Positions 1 to 7,077 of a stretch of DNA of 7,371 bases are shown piece after piece. Positions within the stretch are counted from its first letter, which is position 1, and each line of letters begins with the position of its first letter. The stretch covers positions 254-7,624 of the forward strand of contig PMLO01000045.1 of NCBI GenBank assembly GCA_003158895.1. The letters are read 5' to 3'. This stretch comes from Propionibacteriaceae bacterium (GTDB lineage Bacteria; Actinomycetota; Actinomycetes; Propionibacteriales; Propionibacteriaceae). The position numbers and the translations under genes were made by a program. Under the pieces are notes generated by a model. That model saw only the letters and a list, made by a program, of their open reading frames with translations, searched no databases and was not told the DNA's origin.

Positions 1-70
1 TCCGGCTCAGTTGCTCCGGCTCAGTTGCTCCGGCTCAGTGGGTCCGGCTCAGTGGGTCCGGGTCAGTCGA
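1..70. repeat. 14-bp tandem repeat, five copies
   Basis: Five consecutive 14-bp units can be read at 1-14, 15-28, 29-42, 43-56 and 57-70. The first two are identical (tccggctcagttgc). The next two are identical to each other and differ only in the last three to four bases (tccggctcagtggg). The fifth is the most diverged (tccgggtcagtcga). The array reaches the left edge of the window, so its full length is unknown. The fifth unit contains the last codons and the stop codon (minus strand, 63-65) of the neighbouring DUF559-like gene. The array therefore looks as if it grew by duplication of that gene's end and now lies directly downstream of it. A 14-bp period is not a multiple of three, so it is not a protein repeat. 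No function can be assigned. Confidence 0.9.
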
Positions 71-981
71 TGCGGAGCAGACCGGGATCCAGGTCGAGGG
101 CCCTGGCGACCCTGCGCAGGCACCGTGTCCTCCTACGCCTGTCGAACACGTCTTCGGCGAACAGCTCGAACATCTTCACTCCCTCGTCGACCGCCACCGA
201 GATCCGATCGGCATCGTGGCTGCGTTCGCTGATGGGAGCATGCGTGGCGCCTTGGTACTCCGCGACCACCCGTTGCTTCTCCCAGACGAGGTCACCTGTG
301 AGGAGCCACCCGCCGCCCCCATCCAGGACCGGCGCGTTGATCGCGGGCTCGGGAAAGCCCGCCCGTACGAACATCAGTCGTGTCAGCGTCTCCATCGGCG
401 ACCTGGAGCCCGCACGAATGAGTTGCAGGGCCTTCAGGAGCCTGGCCTTGCCTCGCGGACGTATCCGGGACTGGAGTATCCCCTCCAGCACGGCTGGTCC
501 TTCCCCGAGCCGGGTCAGGATGGCATCGCCCGCCACGATGAGATCGTCGATGCTCAGAGCGCTCGGCGGCAGGTCCCCCAGATCGCACAGGTGTCTGCCG
601 CGCTGACGAGCCGAAGACCATGCTCGATCTCCACGCGACGGCTCTCGAGGCTCGGTGGCCCACACAGCTCGTACGCCTGATCCGTGTCCGTTCCGACCCC
701 CGCATCACGTGCAGGTCGTCGTCGGAGATCGTCGAAGGCAACGACAACCTCCTCAGCCGCAGGGCGGTCACGTGGGACAAGGCGATGTCGGACGGCAGCG
801 CGGCAACAAAGGCCCGAGACCGTTCGAGGAGGCCTTCGGGCGGACAGAGTGTTCGCACTGAGCGCGTCTCACGGTGCAGCAGCGGACCGCGCAGCTGCCC
901 CGTGGTCAGCCCCGCAGCGAGTCCCTGCCGGACGGTGAAGGGCCGGTCGAGCGGGCCCGGCGGCAGATCACGGATGTTCAC
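63..981 (-). pseudogene. DUF559 / AbiEi-like protein gene with two frameshifts
   Basis: Reading on the minus strand from a GTG at 981, the N-terminus (RPFTVRQGLAAGLTTGQLRG, then SHVTALRLRRLSLP) matches the winged-helix AbiEi-like start of a large actinobacterial family. The C-terminus carries a DUF559 (Vsr-like, PD-(D/E)XK fold) segment: SPMETLTRL, GDLVWEK, VVAEYQG and KMFELFAEDVF. The two ends lie in different frames. The middle (LESRRVEIEHGLRLVSAADT, about 650-590) lies in the third frame, so two single-base losses are needed to explain it. One is near 645-660. The other is near 587-589, where one extra G would restore ADTWCDLG. With both repaired, 919+2 bases give exactly 307 codons (306 residues plus stop), the usual family length. 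As read, translation from 981 would give 229 residues, with a nonsense tail ending at 292. The molecular role of the family is unknown; relation to type IV antitoxins or nucleases is by fold only. Two sequencing errors are an alternative, although the long neighbouring genes are intact. Start chosen as the first plausible one after an in-frame TGA upstream; no strong ribosome binding site is seen. Confidence 0.75.
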
Positions 982-1050
982 ATCCAGACCATGTGCACGT
1001 CTGAGCGTCTTTCGTCACCTGTCCCCAGAACCTCAGCCGTATCAAGGGCC

Positions 1051-1059
1051 TGTGGACAA
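1051..1059 (-). promoter_or_regulatory. single DnaA-box-like 9-mer
   Basis: The plus strand reads tgtggacaa, whose complement TTGTCCACA equals the consensus DnaA box of high-GC actinobacteria. It stands alone, in intergenic DNA about 70 bp upstream of the start of the frameshifted gene. No second box, AT-rich stretch or dnaA/dnaN gene is nearby, so it is not an origin. It may be a chance match or a minor DnaA-titration site. Confidence 0.2.
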
Positions 1060-1093
1060 CGTCGGTCCCGCTACTGCTGCCCCACGACCGTGA

Positions 1094-1146
1094 CGGTGCC
1101 GCCACTTGTCGAGGGGTCACGAACCGCACTCCCATGCCCACCGGCC
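1094..1146. repeat. decayed copy of the 95-bp repeat
   Basis: The bases from cggtgcc at 1094 to the start of the first full unit align with the second half of the 95-bp unit. Shared blocks are CGGT.CC, TCGA.GGGTCAC (ending at 1120) and spaced matches through CCCA (1137-1140), with a deletion of about seven bases and roughly 60 % identity between 1121 and 1146. It looks like an older copy of the same repeat, so the array would have decayed from this side. Confidence 0.45.
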
Positions 1147-1356
1147 GGCATGTCGTGGCTTCTCGACTCGGGCCGGGGAGCGGTACCAGCGGCAGGCACA
1201 CATCGAAGGGTCACCAGCTGCGCACCGACACCCAGCTGTTCGGCGTGTCGTGACTCCTCGACTCCGGCCGGGAGCGGTACCAGCGGCAAGCACACATCGA
1301 AGGGCCACCAGCTGCGCACCGACACCCAGCTGTTCGGCGTGTCGTGGCTCCTCGAC
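1147..1356. repeat. 95-bp direct tandem repeat, 2.2 copies
   Basis: Unit 1 (1147-1241, 95 bp) and unit 2 (1242-1335, 94 bp) differ by six substitutions and one missing G, about 93 % identity by eye. A third, partial unit (1336-1356) repeats only the first 21 bases, with at most one or two changes. Each full unit contains the palindrome GGTACC and two CAGCTG palindromes 12 bases apart, the latter able to form a short hairpin. The unequal unit lengths break any reading frame across the units. The array lies downstream of uvrD2. It may be a tandem intergenic element or part of a dispersed repeat family; no gene or known insertion-sequence end is recognisable. Confidence 0.9.
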
Positions 1357-1461
1357 CTCGATGTGATGGGCGTCAAGGAGGAAGCGTCCAGGACGCACCG
1401 CATTCCAGGCACTTCCATCCGGGGAGTCGCTGCGGACCGGCGCTCAAGATCCGCCCGGCCC

Positions 1462-3558
1462 TTACGACCTCAGTGCGCGCGGAAGACCCGGATCCTCGGG
1501 AGGCGACGCTGAGGGATCAGGAGTGGCGGCCCTGACCAGCGCGAGGACGTCATCGCCGTACTTGCGGATCTTCGCCGGGCCCACGCCGGAGACGGCGGCG
1601 AGCTGATCGGCGCTACGGGGGCACGCCTCGGCGATCGCGACCAGGGCCGACTCGGTGAAGATGACGAACTCGGGGAGGTTCGCGCTCTCCGCGGCGCGCG
1701 TACGCCAGATGCGCAGAGCGGCGAGCAGGTCCTCGTCGTACCGCGATGGGCAGTCCTCGTGGCGTCCGAGGAGCCGATCGGAAGAAGCTGTAAGTCCCCG
1801 CCCGCAGACACGGCACGTCATCGCCACAATCTCTTTGGCGACCTTCCGGCGGCGCTGACGTTCCGGCGTGGGCGCGCTGGGCAGGATCGCGGTCAGGAAC
1901 CGGGACGGACGCCGGTCACGCCCACGGCCTCCGGACCAGGAGATCCGCAGGTGCTCACGAGCTCGGGTGATCCCCACGTACAGCAACCGTCGTTCCTCGG
2001 CGATCTCGGCATCCGTCTCCGCCAGCACGAACGGAAGGCCGCCCTCATGAACACCGACGAGCGCCACCGCGTCCCACTCCAGCCCCTTGGCGCCGTGGAA
2101 GGTCGTCAGGGTCACGCCGGGCCCTGACGGCGCGTGCTGGACGGCCGCTCGACGCTGCAGCTCCGCCACGAGCTCAGCCAAGGTAGCGCCGTCCTTCGAC
2201 AAGTCGGCGGCCAGGTCGACGAGCGCGTTCTGCGACTCCCACCGTTCGCGAACCTGACCGCCGCTCGACGGCGGCTGCTCCTTCCAGTGCAGCGCGCCGA
2301 GAACCGCGAGCACCTGCTCCATACCCGGCTCCGCACCCTTCGTACGCGCCGTGGCTCCCAGCGCACCCAGCGCCTGCTTCACTTCAGGACGGTCGTAGAA
2401 GCGCTCCGCGTTGCGCACCTGATACGGGATCCCGGCGTCGGCGAACGCCGCCTCGTACGCGGGCGAGTGCGCATTGATCCGGTACAGGACGGCCATTTCG
2501 CGCCAGTCGACGCCTTCGGCACGCAGGCCCTTGAGCCAGCGCGCGACTGCTGCCGCCTCGGCCGCCTCGTCGGTCGCCGACTCGAACACCGGAGCCGGAC
2601 CCGCAGGACGCTGAGCCCTCAACGTGACGTGCCGCTGGCCCGAACCCGCCAGCACCCCGTTCGCGACGTCCACGACCTGCGGGGTCGAGCGGTAGTCGCG
2701 GACGAGCTCGAGGCGCCGCGCCCCGGGGTGGTGCTCCGTGAAGCCGAGCAGGTACTGCGCGCGGGCGCCGGCGAACGTATGGATCGTCTGCGCCGGGTCA
2801 CCGACCACGCACACGTCGTGACTCGGTCCGAGCCACAGGTCGACCAGCCGTTGCTGGATCGGGCTCACGTCCTGGTACTCGTCGACGACGAGGTGCCGAT
2901 ACGTACGTCGCACCTGCGCCGCCACGTCCTCGTGGTCGGTGAGCAGCGCCACCGTACAGAGCAGGATGTCGTCGAAGTCGATCCGGCCGCGGTCCCGGTT
3001 CAGGTTGTCGTACGTGACCAGCAGACGGGCGACCGCCTCCGGCTCGATGCCCGCCACGGAGCGGCCGGACGCCCTCGCGAGCGCCGGGTACGACTCCGGC
3101 TCGACGTTGCTCACCTTCGCCCACGACACCTCGCCGGAGACATCGCGAATCACGGACGTGTCGGTCGGCAACCCCAGCCGACGCGCTGCCTCCGCAACCA
3201 CCGAGAAGCGTCCCTCGGTGACCTGGGGCAACGCGGTCCCGTACGCCTTCGGCCAGAAGAACTGGGCCTGACGCAGGGCCGCCGAGTGGAACGTACGCGC
3301 CTGGACGCCGTTCACGCCGAGCGTCGCGAGCCGCCCGCGCAGCTCGCCCGCGGCCCGCGTGGTGAACGTCACAGCGAGGGTCGAATGAGCGTCGAGCGCA
3401 CCGGTCAAAGCGCCATAGGCGATCCTGTGCGTGATTGCGCGCGTCTTTCCCGTACCGGCACCCGCGATCACGACCACCGGCTCCCCCAGGCTGGTCGCGA
3501 CCTCCCGCTGCTCGGGGTCGAGACCGCGAAGGATCTCGTCGGGGTGCGGAGCGGCCAT
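1462..3558 (-). CDS. uvrD2: ATP-dependent DNA helicase UvrD2 (SF1A, with zinc motif and HRDC domain)
   Basis: A 698-residue 3'-5' superfamily 1 helicase of the mycobacterial UvrD2 type, acting in the cytoplasm on DNA during repair. All SF1 motifs are visible: Walker A GAGTGKT (33-39), motif Ia TFTTRAA (64-70), TFHS (89-92), Walker B VDEYQD (225-230), motif III GDPAQTI (253-259), VRDYRS (286-291), motif V HGAKGLEWD (488-496) and motif VI EERRLLYVGITRA (521-533). A small zinc-type motif follows: C582, C585, H600, C603. An HRDC domain then spans about 608-678 (YDEDLLAALRIWR, then QLAAVSGVGPAKIRKYG). In the mycobacterial protein a tetracysteine motif at this place couples ATP hydrolysis to unwinding; here the third ligand is His. 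The open frame continues upstream to 3723 but would overlap the mycoredoxin gene. The ATG at 3558 gives the expected short N-terminus before LDPEQREVA. A GTG at 3567 is an alternative. Neither start has a strong ribosome binding site. The gene is divergent from the mycoredoxin, as in Mycobacterium. Confidence 0.95.
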   Translation of the reverse strand: MAAPHPDEILRGLDPEQREVATSLGEPVVVIAGAGTGKTRAITHRIAYGALTGALDAHSTLAVTFTTRAAGELRGRLATLGVNGVQARTFHSAALRQAQFFWPKAYGTALPQVTEGRFSVVAEAARRLGLPTDTSVIRDVSGEVSWAKVSNVEPESYPALARASGRSVAGIEPEAVARLLVTYDNLNRDRGRIDFDDILLCTVALLTDHEDVAAQVRRTYRHLVVDEYQDVSPIQQRLVDLWLGPSHDVCVVGDPAQTIHTFAGARAQYLLGFTEHHPGARRLELVRDYRSTPQVVDVANGVLAGSGQRHVTLRAQRPAGPAPVFESATDEAAEAAAVARWLKGLRAEGVDWREMAVLYRINAHSPAYEAAFADAGIPYQVRNAERFYDRPEVKQALGALGATARTKGAEPGMEQVLAVLGALHWKEQPPSSGGQVRERWESQNALVDLAADLSKDGATLAELVAELQRRAAVQHAPSGPGVTLTTFHGAKGLEWDAVALVGVHEGGLPFVLAETDAEIAEERRLLYVGITRAREHLRISWSGGRGRDRRPSRFLTAILPSAPTPERQRRRKVAKEIVAMTCRVCGRGLTASSDRLLGRHEDCPSRYDEDLLAALRIWRTRAAESANLPEFVIFTESALVAIAEACPRSADQLAAVSGVGPAKIRKYGDDVLALVRAATPDPSASPPEDPGLPRALRS

Positions 3559-3617
3559 GCCGGACACTGTGCCACGCACCGGTGACACTGCAGAACGGCG
3601 GTCATCGCAGGGGGCGA

Positions 3618-3643
3618 GGAATACCCGCACGGGTACCGCGGTT
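3618..3643 (+). promoter_or_regulatory. SigR/SigH-type promoter (GGAAT-N18-GTT) of the mycoredoxin gene
   Basis: GGAAT lies at 3618-3622 and GTT at 3641-3643, separated by exactly 18 bases. This is the consensus of the actinobacterial thiol-stress sigma factors SigR (Streptomyces) and SigH (Mycobacterium). The ATG of the mycoredoxin starts nine bases after the GTT, so transcription would begin at or just before the start codon, giving a leaderless or nearly leaderless mRNA. Mycothiol-linked redox genes are typical SigR/SigH targets, so the motif and the gene fit. No matching motif reads in the opposite direction towards uvrD2. That 94-bp divergent region (3559-3652) shows no clear sigma-A promoter for uvrD2. 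Confidence 0.7.
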
Positions 3644-3652
3644 GGCCGACAC

Positions 3653-3898
3653 ATGGCGCTGACGATGTTCACCACGACCTGGTGCGGGTACTGCCGCAGG
3701 CTCAAGTCCCAGCTCGACCGCACCGGAATCGACTACGTGGAGGTGGACATCGAGACCACCCCGGAGGGTGCCGAGCTCGTCGAGCACGCCAACTCGGGCA
3801 ACCGCACGGTGCCCACGCTCCTGTTCGACGACGGGTCGACACTGACCAACCCCAGTGCCCGCGAGGTCGAACGCCACCTCGCCTCCCTCGCCAGCTGA
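3653..3898 (+). CDS. mrx1: mycoredoxin (glutaredoxin-like, CGYC active site)
   Basis: An 81-residue cytoplasmic thioredoxin-fold protein. It starts with a beta strand, followed by the TTWCGYCRRLK active site (C11, C14). Further along are VDIE, the cis-proline motif NRTVPT (P54) and DGSTLTNPS. These match actinobacterial mycoredoxin-1 (Mycobacterium Rv3198A), which reduces protein-mycothiol mixed disulfides using mycothiol and mycothione reductase. Length is as in the family (about 80-85). The ATG at 3653 is chosen because it begins nine bases after a SigR/SigH-type promoter, consistent with leaderless translation. The ATG at 3665 (residue 5) is an alternative that would remove only four residues. 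No good ribosome binding site precedes either. The open frame extends far upstream, but it would overlap uvrD2 and lacks family similarity there. recC starts 53 bp downstream on the same strand, and no terminator is seen between them. Confidence 0.93.
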   Translation: MALTMFTTTWCGYCRRLKSQLDRTGIDYVEVDIETTPEGAELVEHANSGNRTVPTLLFDDGSTLTNPSAREVERHLASLAS

Positions 3899-3939
3899 CA
3901 CTTCCCAGGGCAGCGGGCGTTTCTGTCCGAGGACCCCTC

Positions 3940-3951
3940 TAGGGTGAGCCC
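3940..3951 (+). promoter_or_regulatory. -10-like TAGGGT and AGGG ribosome binding site before recC
   Basis: TAGGGT at 3940-3945 fits the actinobacterial -10 pattern TANNNT and ends six bases before the GTG start of recC. That is the spacing expected for a leaderless transcript. The same bases contain AGGG (3941-3944), seven bases before the GTG, which could serve as a Shine-Dalgarno sequence if transcription starts further upstream, for example from the mycoredoxin promoter. The two readings exclude each other for any one transcript. No clear -35 element lies 16-18 bases upstream. The TAG at 3940-3942 is also the in-frame stop that makes GTG 3952 the first possible start. Confidence 0.4.
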
Positions 3952-6900
3952 GTGAGCGGGTTGAGGGTACGTGTGGGCGATCGCCCCGATGCCCTCGTCG
4001 CTGCCCTGGCAGCGGAGCTGGACCATCCGCGCGACGACCCTTTCGAGGCAGACGTGATCGCCGTCGCGTCACCGGGACAAGGCCGGTGGCTCATGCAGCG
4101 GCTCGGCACGGTGCTCGGGGCCGGCCACGACCGTACAGACGGTGTGAGCGCCAGGATCGAGGTCCCCACACCGCGGAACCTCTTCGCGGAGCTCGAGCGT
4201 GACGTCCTGGGGACCACGCCCGACGACGACCCGTGGGCGACGGACAGGCTCGCGTGGACCATGCTGCGAGCCTTCGAGATCGCGGCGAACGAACCGTGGT
4301 TCCGCGACGTCTCCGTACACATCTCCTCGGAGGAACGGCCTGGACGGCGGTACGGAACGGCGCGGCGGTTCTGCGAGCTGTTCGGCCGGTACGCGCGGTG
4401 GCGCCCCGAGCTGCTCACGACCCATGGAAGCGGCAGTGACGCGTGGCAGCACCACCTCTGGGAGCTCCTGGTCGATCTCGTCGGCGGCCCGACCCCATGG
4501 GCACGTACGGACGAGGCGGTCGAGCGGTTGCGCGCCGACGCGAGCCTGAGCGGGCTCCCGGGGCACGTGTCGTTGTGGGCGCCGCAACGGCTCGCACCGT
4601 CCGAGCGGGCGCTCCTGTCGGCTCTCGGGGCCGGTCGTGACGTCACCGTGTGGTGGCCGGCTGCGTCGGTCTCCGGCGATCACCTTCTGACCCGTCGCCT
4701 GGGCGTCGCCGGGGACGCAGCGCTCCGCGCCGTGACGCAGCACGCCGAGACCGAGCTGGTCACGGGTCCGCCGGCATCCTCGTCGACGCTTCTGGCGCGG
4801 CTTCAGAACCAGATCCGTACGGGGATGCCGCCGCCCGGTGCGCCGCTCGACGACCCGTCGATCCGGATCCACGTCAGCCACGGCCTCGATCGGCAGATCG
4901 AGGTTCTGCGCGACGTGCTGTGCGACCTCTTCGAGACCTTTCACGATCTGGAGCCGCGTGACGTGGTCGTGTGCACGCCGCAGCTCCAGGACGTGGCCCC
5001 GCTCGTACGGGCGTTGTGCATGCTGGACGCGGACGGCCTCGGTTCGAACGCCCATCCGGTCAGCACGCTCCGGGTACGCGTCACGGATCCCTCCCCTGCC
5101 CGCACCAACCCCGTCCTCGACGTGCTCTGGCGCCTCCTCGACCTCGCCACGTCCCGCGCCGAGCTGGGAGACCTGCTCGCCCTGTGCAGCAGCCCTCCCA
5201 TCGCCCGCAAGTTCCGCCTCGACGATGAGCGCCTCGAGACCCTCGGCGAGCTGCTGGAGCGTGCAGGCGTCCGCTGGGGCATCGACCCGACCTCCCGCGC
5301 AGCCTTCGGGCTCGAGGGGATCAACCAGAACACCTGGCTCGCGGGGCTCAACCGGCTGGTGCTGGGGGTGGCCATGTCGGAGCGCGACCTCGCATACGTG
5401 TCGTCCGTCCTGCCGCTCGACATGGTCGACTCAGGCGACCTGGAGCTCGTGGGAGCGATCGCCGAGATCTACTCGGTCGTCAGGCAGGCCGTGAGCACGT
5501 TCGGCGAACCGGCCACGCCCATCCACTGGGTCGCCCGCTTCCGGGACCTCCTGACCCGACTCGTGGACGTGTCGTCTGACGACGCCTGGCAGCTGGGTCA
5601 TGCCCAGGTCCTCCTCAGCGAACTGGCGACCGCCTCGGGCCCTGACGCGCCGATGATCGGACTCGGCGACATGCGTCACCTCGTCGCCGACTGGTTGGGA
5701 TCGCGTCCACCACGCTCGACGTTACTCACGGGCAACCTCACGGTGACGACGCTCGAGGCGCTGCGACACGTTCCCCATCGGGTCGTGTGCATGGTCGGTC
5801 TCGACGAGGCCTCGTTCCCGCGCGCCTCGCACCGTTCCGGCGACGACCTGCTCGAGCTGGCGGCCAACCCCGAGGACCCCCACTCGTCCCTCGACGACAG
5901 GCAGCTCTTCCTCGATGCACTGATGGCGGCGCAGGACGCGTTCGTCATCGTCGGCGCCGGTCGCGACCAGCGCACCAACGAGCCGCTTCCGCTCGCGGCC
6001 CCGATCATCGACCTGCTCGATGCCGTACGCGAACTGGGAGTGAGCCGAGAATCGGTCATCGTCGAGCACGCGCTGCAGCCGTACGAAGTCGGTGCGGAGC
6101 CCACATACGACGCGTGCGCTGTCGAGGCACGTCGCGCGCTGCTCACCGTCCCCCGACCGATCGCCCGCGATCGGTTCGACACCACGGCCATCGGCCCAGC
6201 TGAACGGCCCACGGTCGTGACGCTCGCCGACGTCACTGCCTTCCTCAGGCACCCGGCGCGGGAGTTCCTGAAACGTCGGGTCGGGTCCTGGTACGGGATC
6301 ACGCGAAGCGAGATCGACACGGACGCCGAGGACGCTGGCAGGGCAGCACCGACGGAGATCCCCGTTCAGCTCGACAACCTCGACTCGTGGGAGCTGGAGA
6401 ACCGTCTCCTCCAGCTGGCCGTCGCAGGCCGGCCCCGAGACACGATCGTGCAGGCTGAGCTCCGGCGGGGTCAGCTGCCTCCGAACGCGCGGGGTGCGGA
6501 GGTCCTCGCACGGGCCACCTCACGGGTCGGCGAGGTGCTCGACAACCTCGGACCGTACCTGTCGAGCCCCCTCGAGCACCTCGACCTCTCGGTGGACCTG
6601 CCCAGCGGAGTGCGGATCACCGGCCGCGTCCCCGTTCGTGGCGACACCGTGGTCGAAGCGACGACCTCCAAGCCGGCGGACAAGCGGCTCGTCGAGCCGT
6701 GGCTCAGGCTGCTGATGCTCAGCGCGTCGGCAGAAGGCGACTGGCGGTCCGTGGTGTGCTCCACGCGGCGGGTGGCGACACTCTCCGCGATGTCTCCGGA
6801 TGCTGCCGCGGGGCAACTCGGCCACCTCGTCACGCTGATGTTCAGCGGTTGGGACCAGCCGCTCCCCCTGCCGCCGCGGGTCGGCTTCGAGCTCGCCGAC

Positions 6901-7077
6901 CCCCACGGGCTCGTCGACGACGAGCGGCTCCGGAAGATCTGGGGCTACGACTCCGACGCCACGTGGTTGTTGTTCTTCGACGATCTGGCGGCTGTGGAAG
7001 ATGCGGCAGCGTCGCGCGGTGGGCTGCGCCGGCTGGCGCAGGATACGTACGGACCGTTGTTGGAGGCGCTGCGATGA
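3952..7077 (+). CDS. recC: RecBCD helicase-nuclease subunit RecC (exodeoxyribonuclease V gamma)
   Basis: A 1041-residue protein, the usual size for actinobacterial RecC and slightly shorter than the E. coli protein (1122). RecC has helicase- and nuclease-like folds without catalytic motifs. In the RecBCD complex it holds RecB and RecD, splits the DNA strands and scans for Chi-type sites. Family landmarks are SPGQGRWLMQRL (40-51) where an active helicase would have Walker A, and VPTPRNLF (71-78). They continue with HVSHGLDRQIEVLRDVL (307-323), NPVLDVLWRLLDL (386-398), VVCMVGLDEASFPR (611-624), DDRQLFLDALMAAQDAFVIV (648-667) with GRDQRTNEPLP just after, HALQPY (706-711) and FLRHPAREFLKRRVG (764-778). 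No ATPase or nuclease catalytic residues are expected or seen. Start: the GTG at 3952 is the first possible start after an in-frame TAG at 3940. The stop overlaps the recB start as ATGA, suggesting translational coupling. The open frame is continuous, with no sign of damage. Confidence 0.95.
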   Translation: MSGLRVRVGDRPDALVAALAAELDHPRDDPFEADVIAVASPGQGRWLMQRLGTVLGAGHDRTDGVSARIEVPTPRNLFAELERDVLGTTPDDDPWATDRLAWTMLRAFEIAANEPWFRDVSVHISSEERPGRRYGTARRFCELFGRYARWRPELLTTHGSGSDAWQHHLWELLVDLVGGPTPWARTDEAVERLRADASLSGLPGHVSLWAPQRLAPSERALLSALGAGRDVTVWWPAASVSGDHLLTRRLGVAGDAALRAVTQHAETELVTGPPASSSTLLARLQNQIRTGMPPPGAPLDDPSIRIHVSHGLDRQIEVLRDVLCDLFETFHDLEPRDVVVCTPQLQDVAPLVRALCMLDADGLGSNAHPVSTLRVRVTDPSPARTNPVLDVLWRLLDLATSRAELGDLLALCSSPPIARKFRLDDERLETLGELLERAGVRWGIDPTSRAAFGLEGINQNTWLAGLNRLVLGVAMSERDLAYVSSVLPLDMVDSGDLELVGAIAEIYSVVRQAVSTFGEPATPIHWVARFRDLLTRLVDVSSDDAWQLGHAQVLLSELATASGPDAPMIGLGDMRHLVADWLGSRPPRSTLLTGNLTVTTLEALRHVPHRVVCMVGLDEASFPRASHRSGDDLLELAANPEDPHSSLDDRQLFLDALMAAQDAFVIVGAGRDQRTNEPLPLAAPIIDLLDAVRELGVSRESVIVEHALQPYEVGAEPTYDACAVEARRALLTVPRPIARDRFDTTAIGPAERPTVVTLADVTAFLRHPAREFLKRRVGSWYGITRSEIDTDAEDAGRAAPTEIPVQLDNLDSWELENRLLQLAVAGRPRDTIVQAELRRGQLPPNARGAEVLARATSRVGEVLDNLGPYLSSPLEHLDLSVDLPSGVRITGRVPVRGDTVVEATTSKPADKRLVEPWLRLLMLSASAEGDWRSVVCSTRRVATLSAMSPDAAAGQLGHLVTLMFSGWDQPLPLPPRVGFELADPHGLVDDERLRKIWGYDSDATWLLFFDDLAAVEDAAASRGGLRRLAQDTYGPLLEALR

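Larger units (their letters stand above)
982..1461. other. 480-bp intergenic region without a convincing gene
   Basis: This stretch separates the 3' end of uvrD2 from the 5' end of the broken DUF559-like gene; both are on the minus strand. Open frames exist on both strands, but none resembles a known family. They run through 94- and 95-bp repeat units whose length is not a multiple of three, which argues against coding. It holds the repeat array described separately, a DnaA-box-like 9-mer at 1051-1059, and a 13-base palindrome (gcgtccaggacgc) at 1384-1396. I see no clear promoter for the downstream gene. There is also no T-tract terminator after uvrD2. A weak GCGGA/TCCGC pair at 1432-1454 is the only hairpin near its stop. 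Confidence 0.6.

Noticed and set aside
137..152. SOS-box-like TCGAAC-N4-CTTCGG
   Set aside because: It misses the required GTTC half and lies inside the coding end of the DUF559-like gene. No LexA box was seen upstream of uvrD2 or recC either.
1147..1356. CRISPR-like array
   Set aside because: The units are contiguous and about 95 bp long with no unique spacers, and no cas gene is present.
1375..1381. Perfect Shine-Dalgarno-like AAGGAGG on the plus strand
   Set aside because: No start codon lies within the next 15 bases and no convincing reading frame follows.
1432..1454. Possible hairpin terminator after uvrD2
   Set aside because: The stem is only five pairs (GCGGA/TCCGC) with a 13-base loop and no T-tract, so it is not convincing.
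874..1512. A 212-codon plus-strand frame, and minus-strand frames across 1071-1418, in the intergenic region
   Set aside because: They run through 94- and 95-bp repeat units, so the repeated DNA is read in shifted frames. No domain is recognisable and no ribosome binding site precedes a start.
2134..3585. A 483-codon open frame on the plus strand opposite uvrD2
   Set aside because: It mirrors the codons of uvrD2, is very rich in Arg, and resembles no family. It is an antisense shadow of a high-GC gene.
3975..3986. 12-base palindrome GGGCGATCGCCC
   Set aside because: It lies inside recC codons 8-12 and is explained by high-GC coding sequence.
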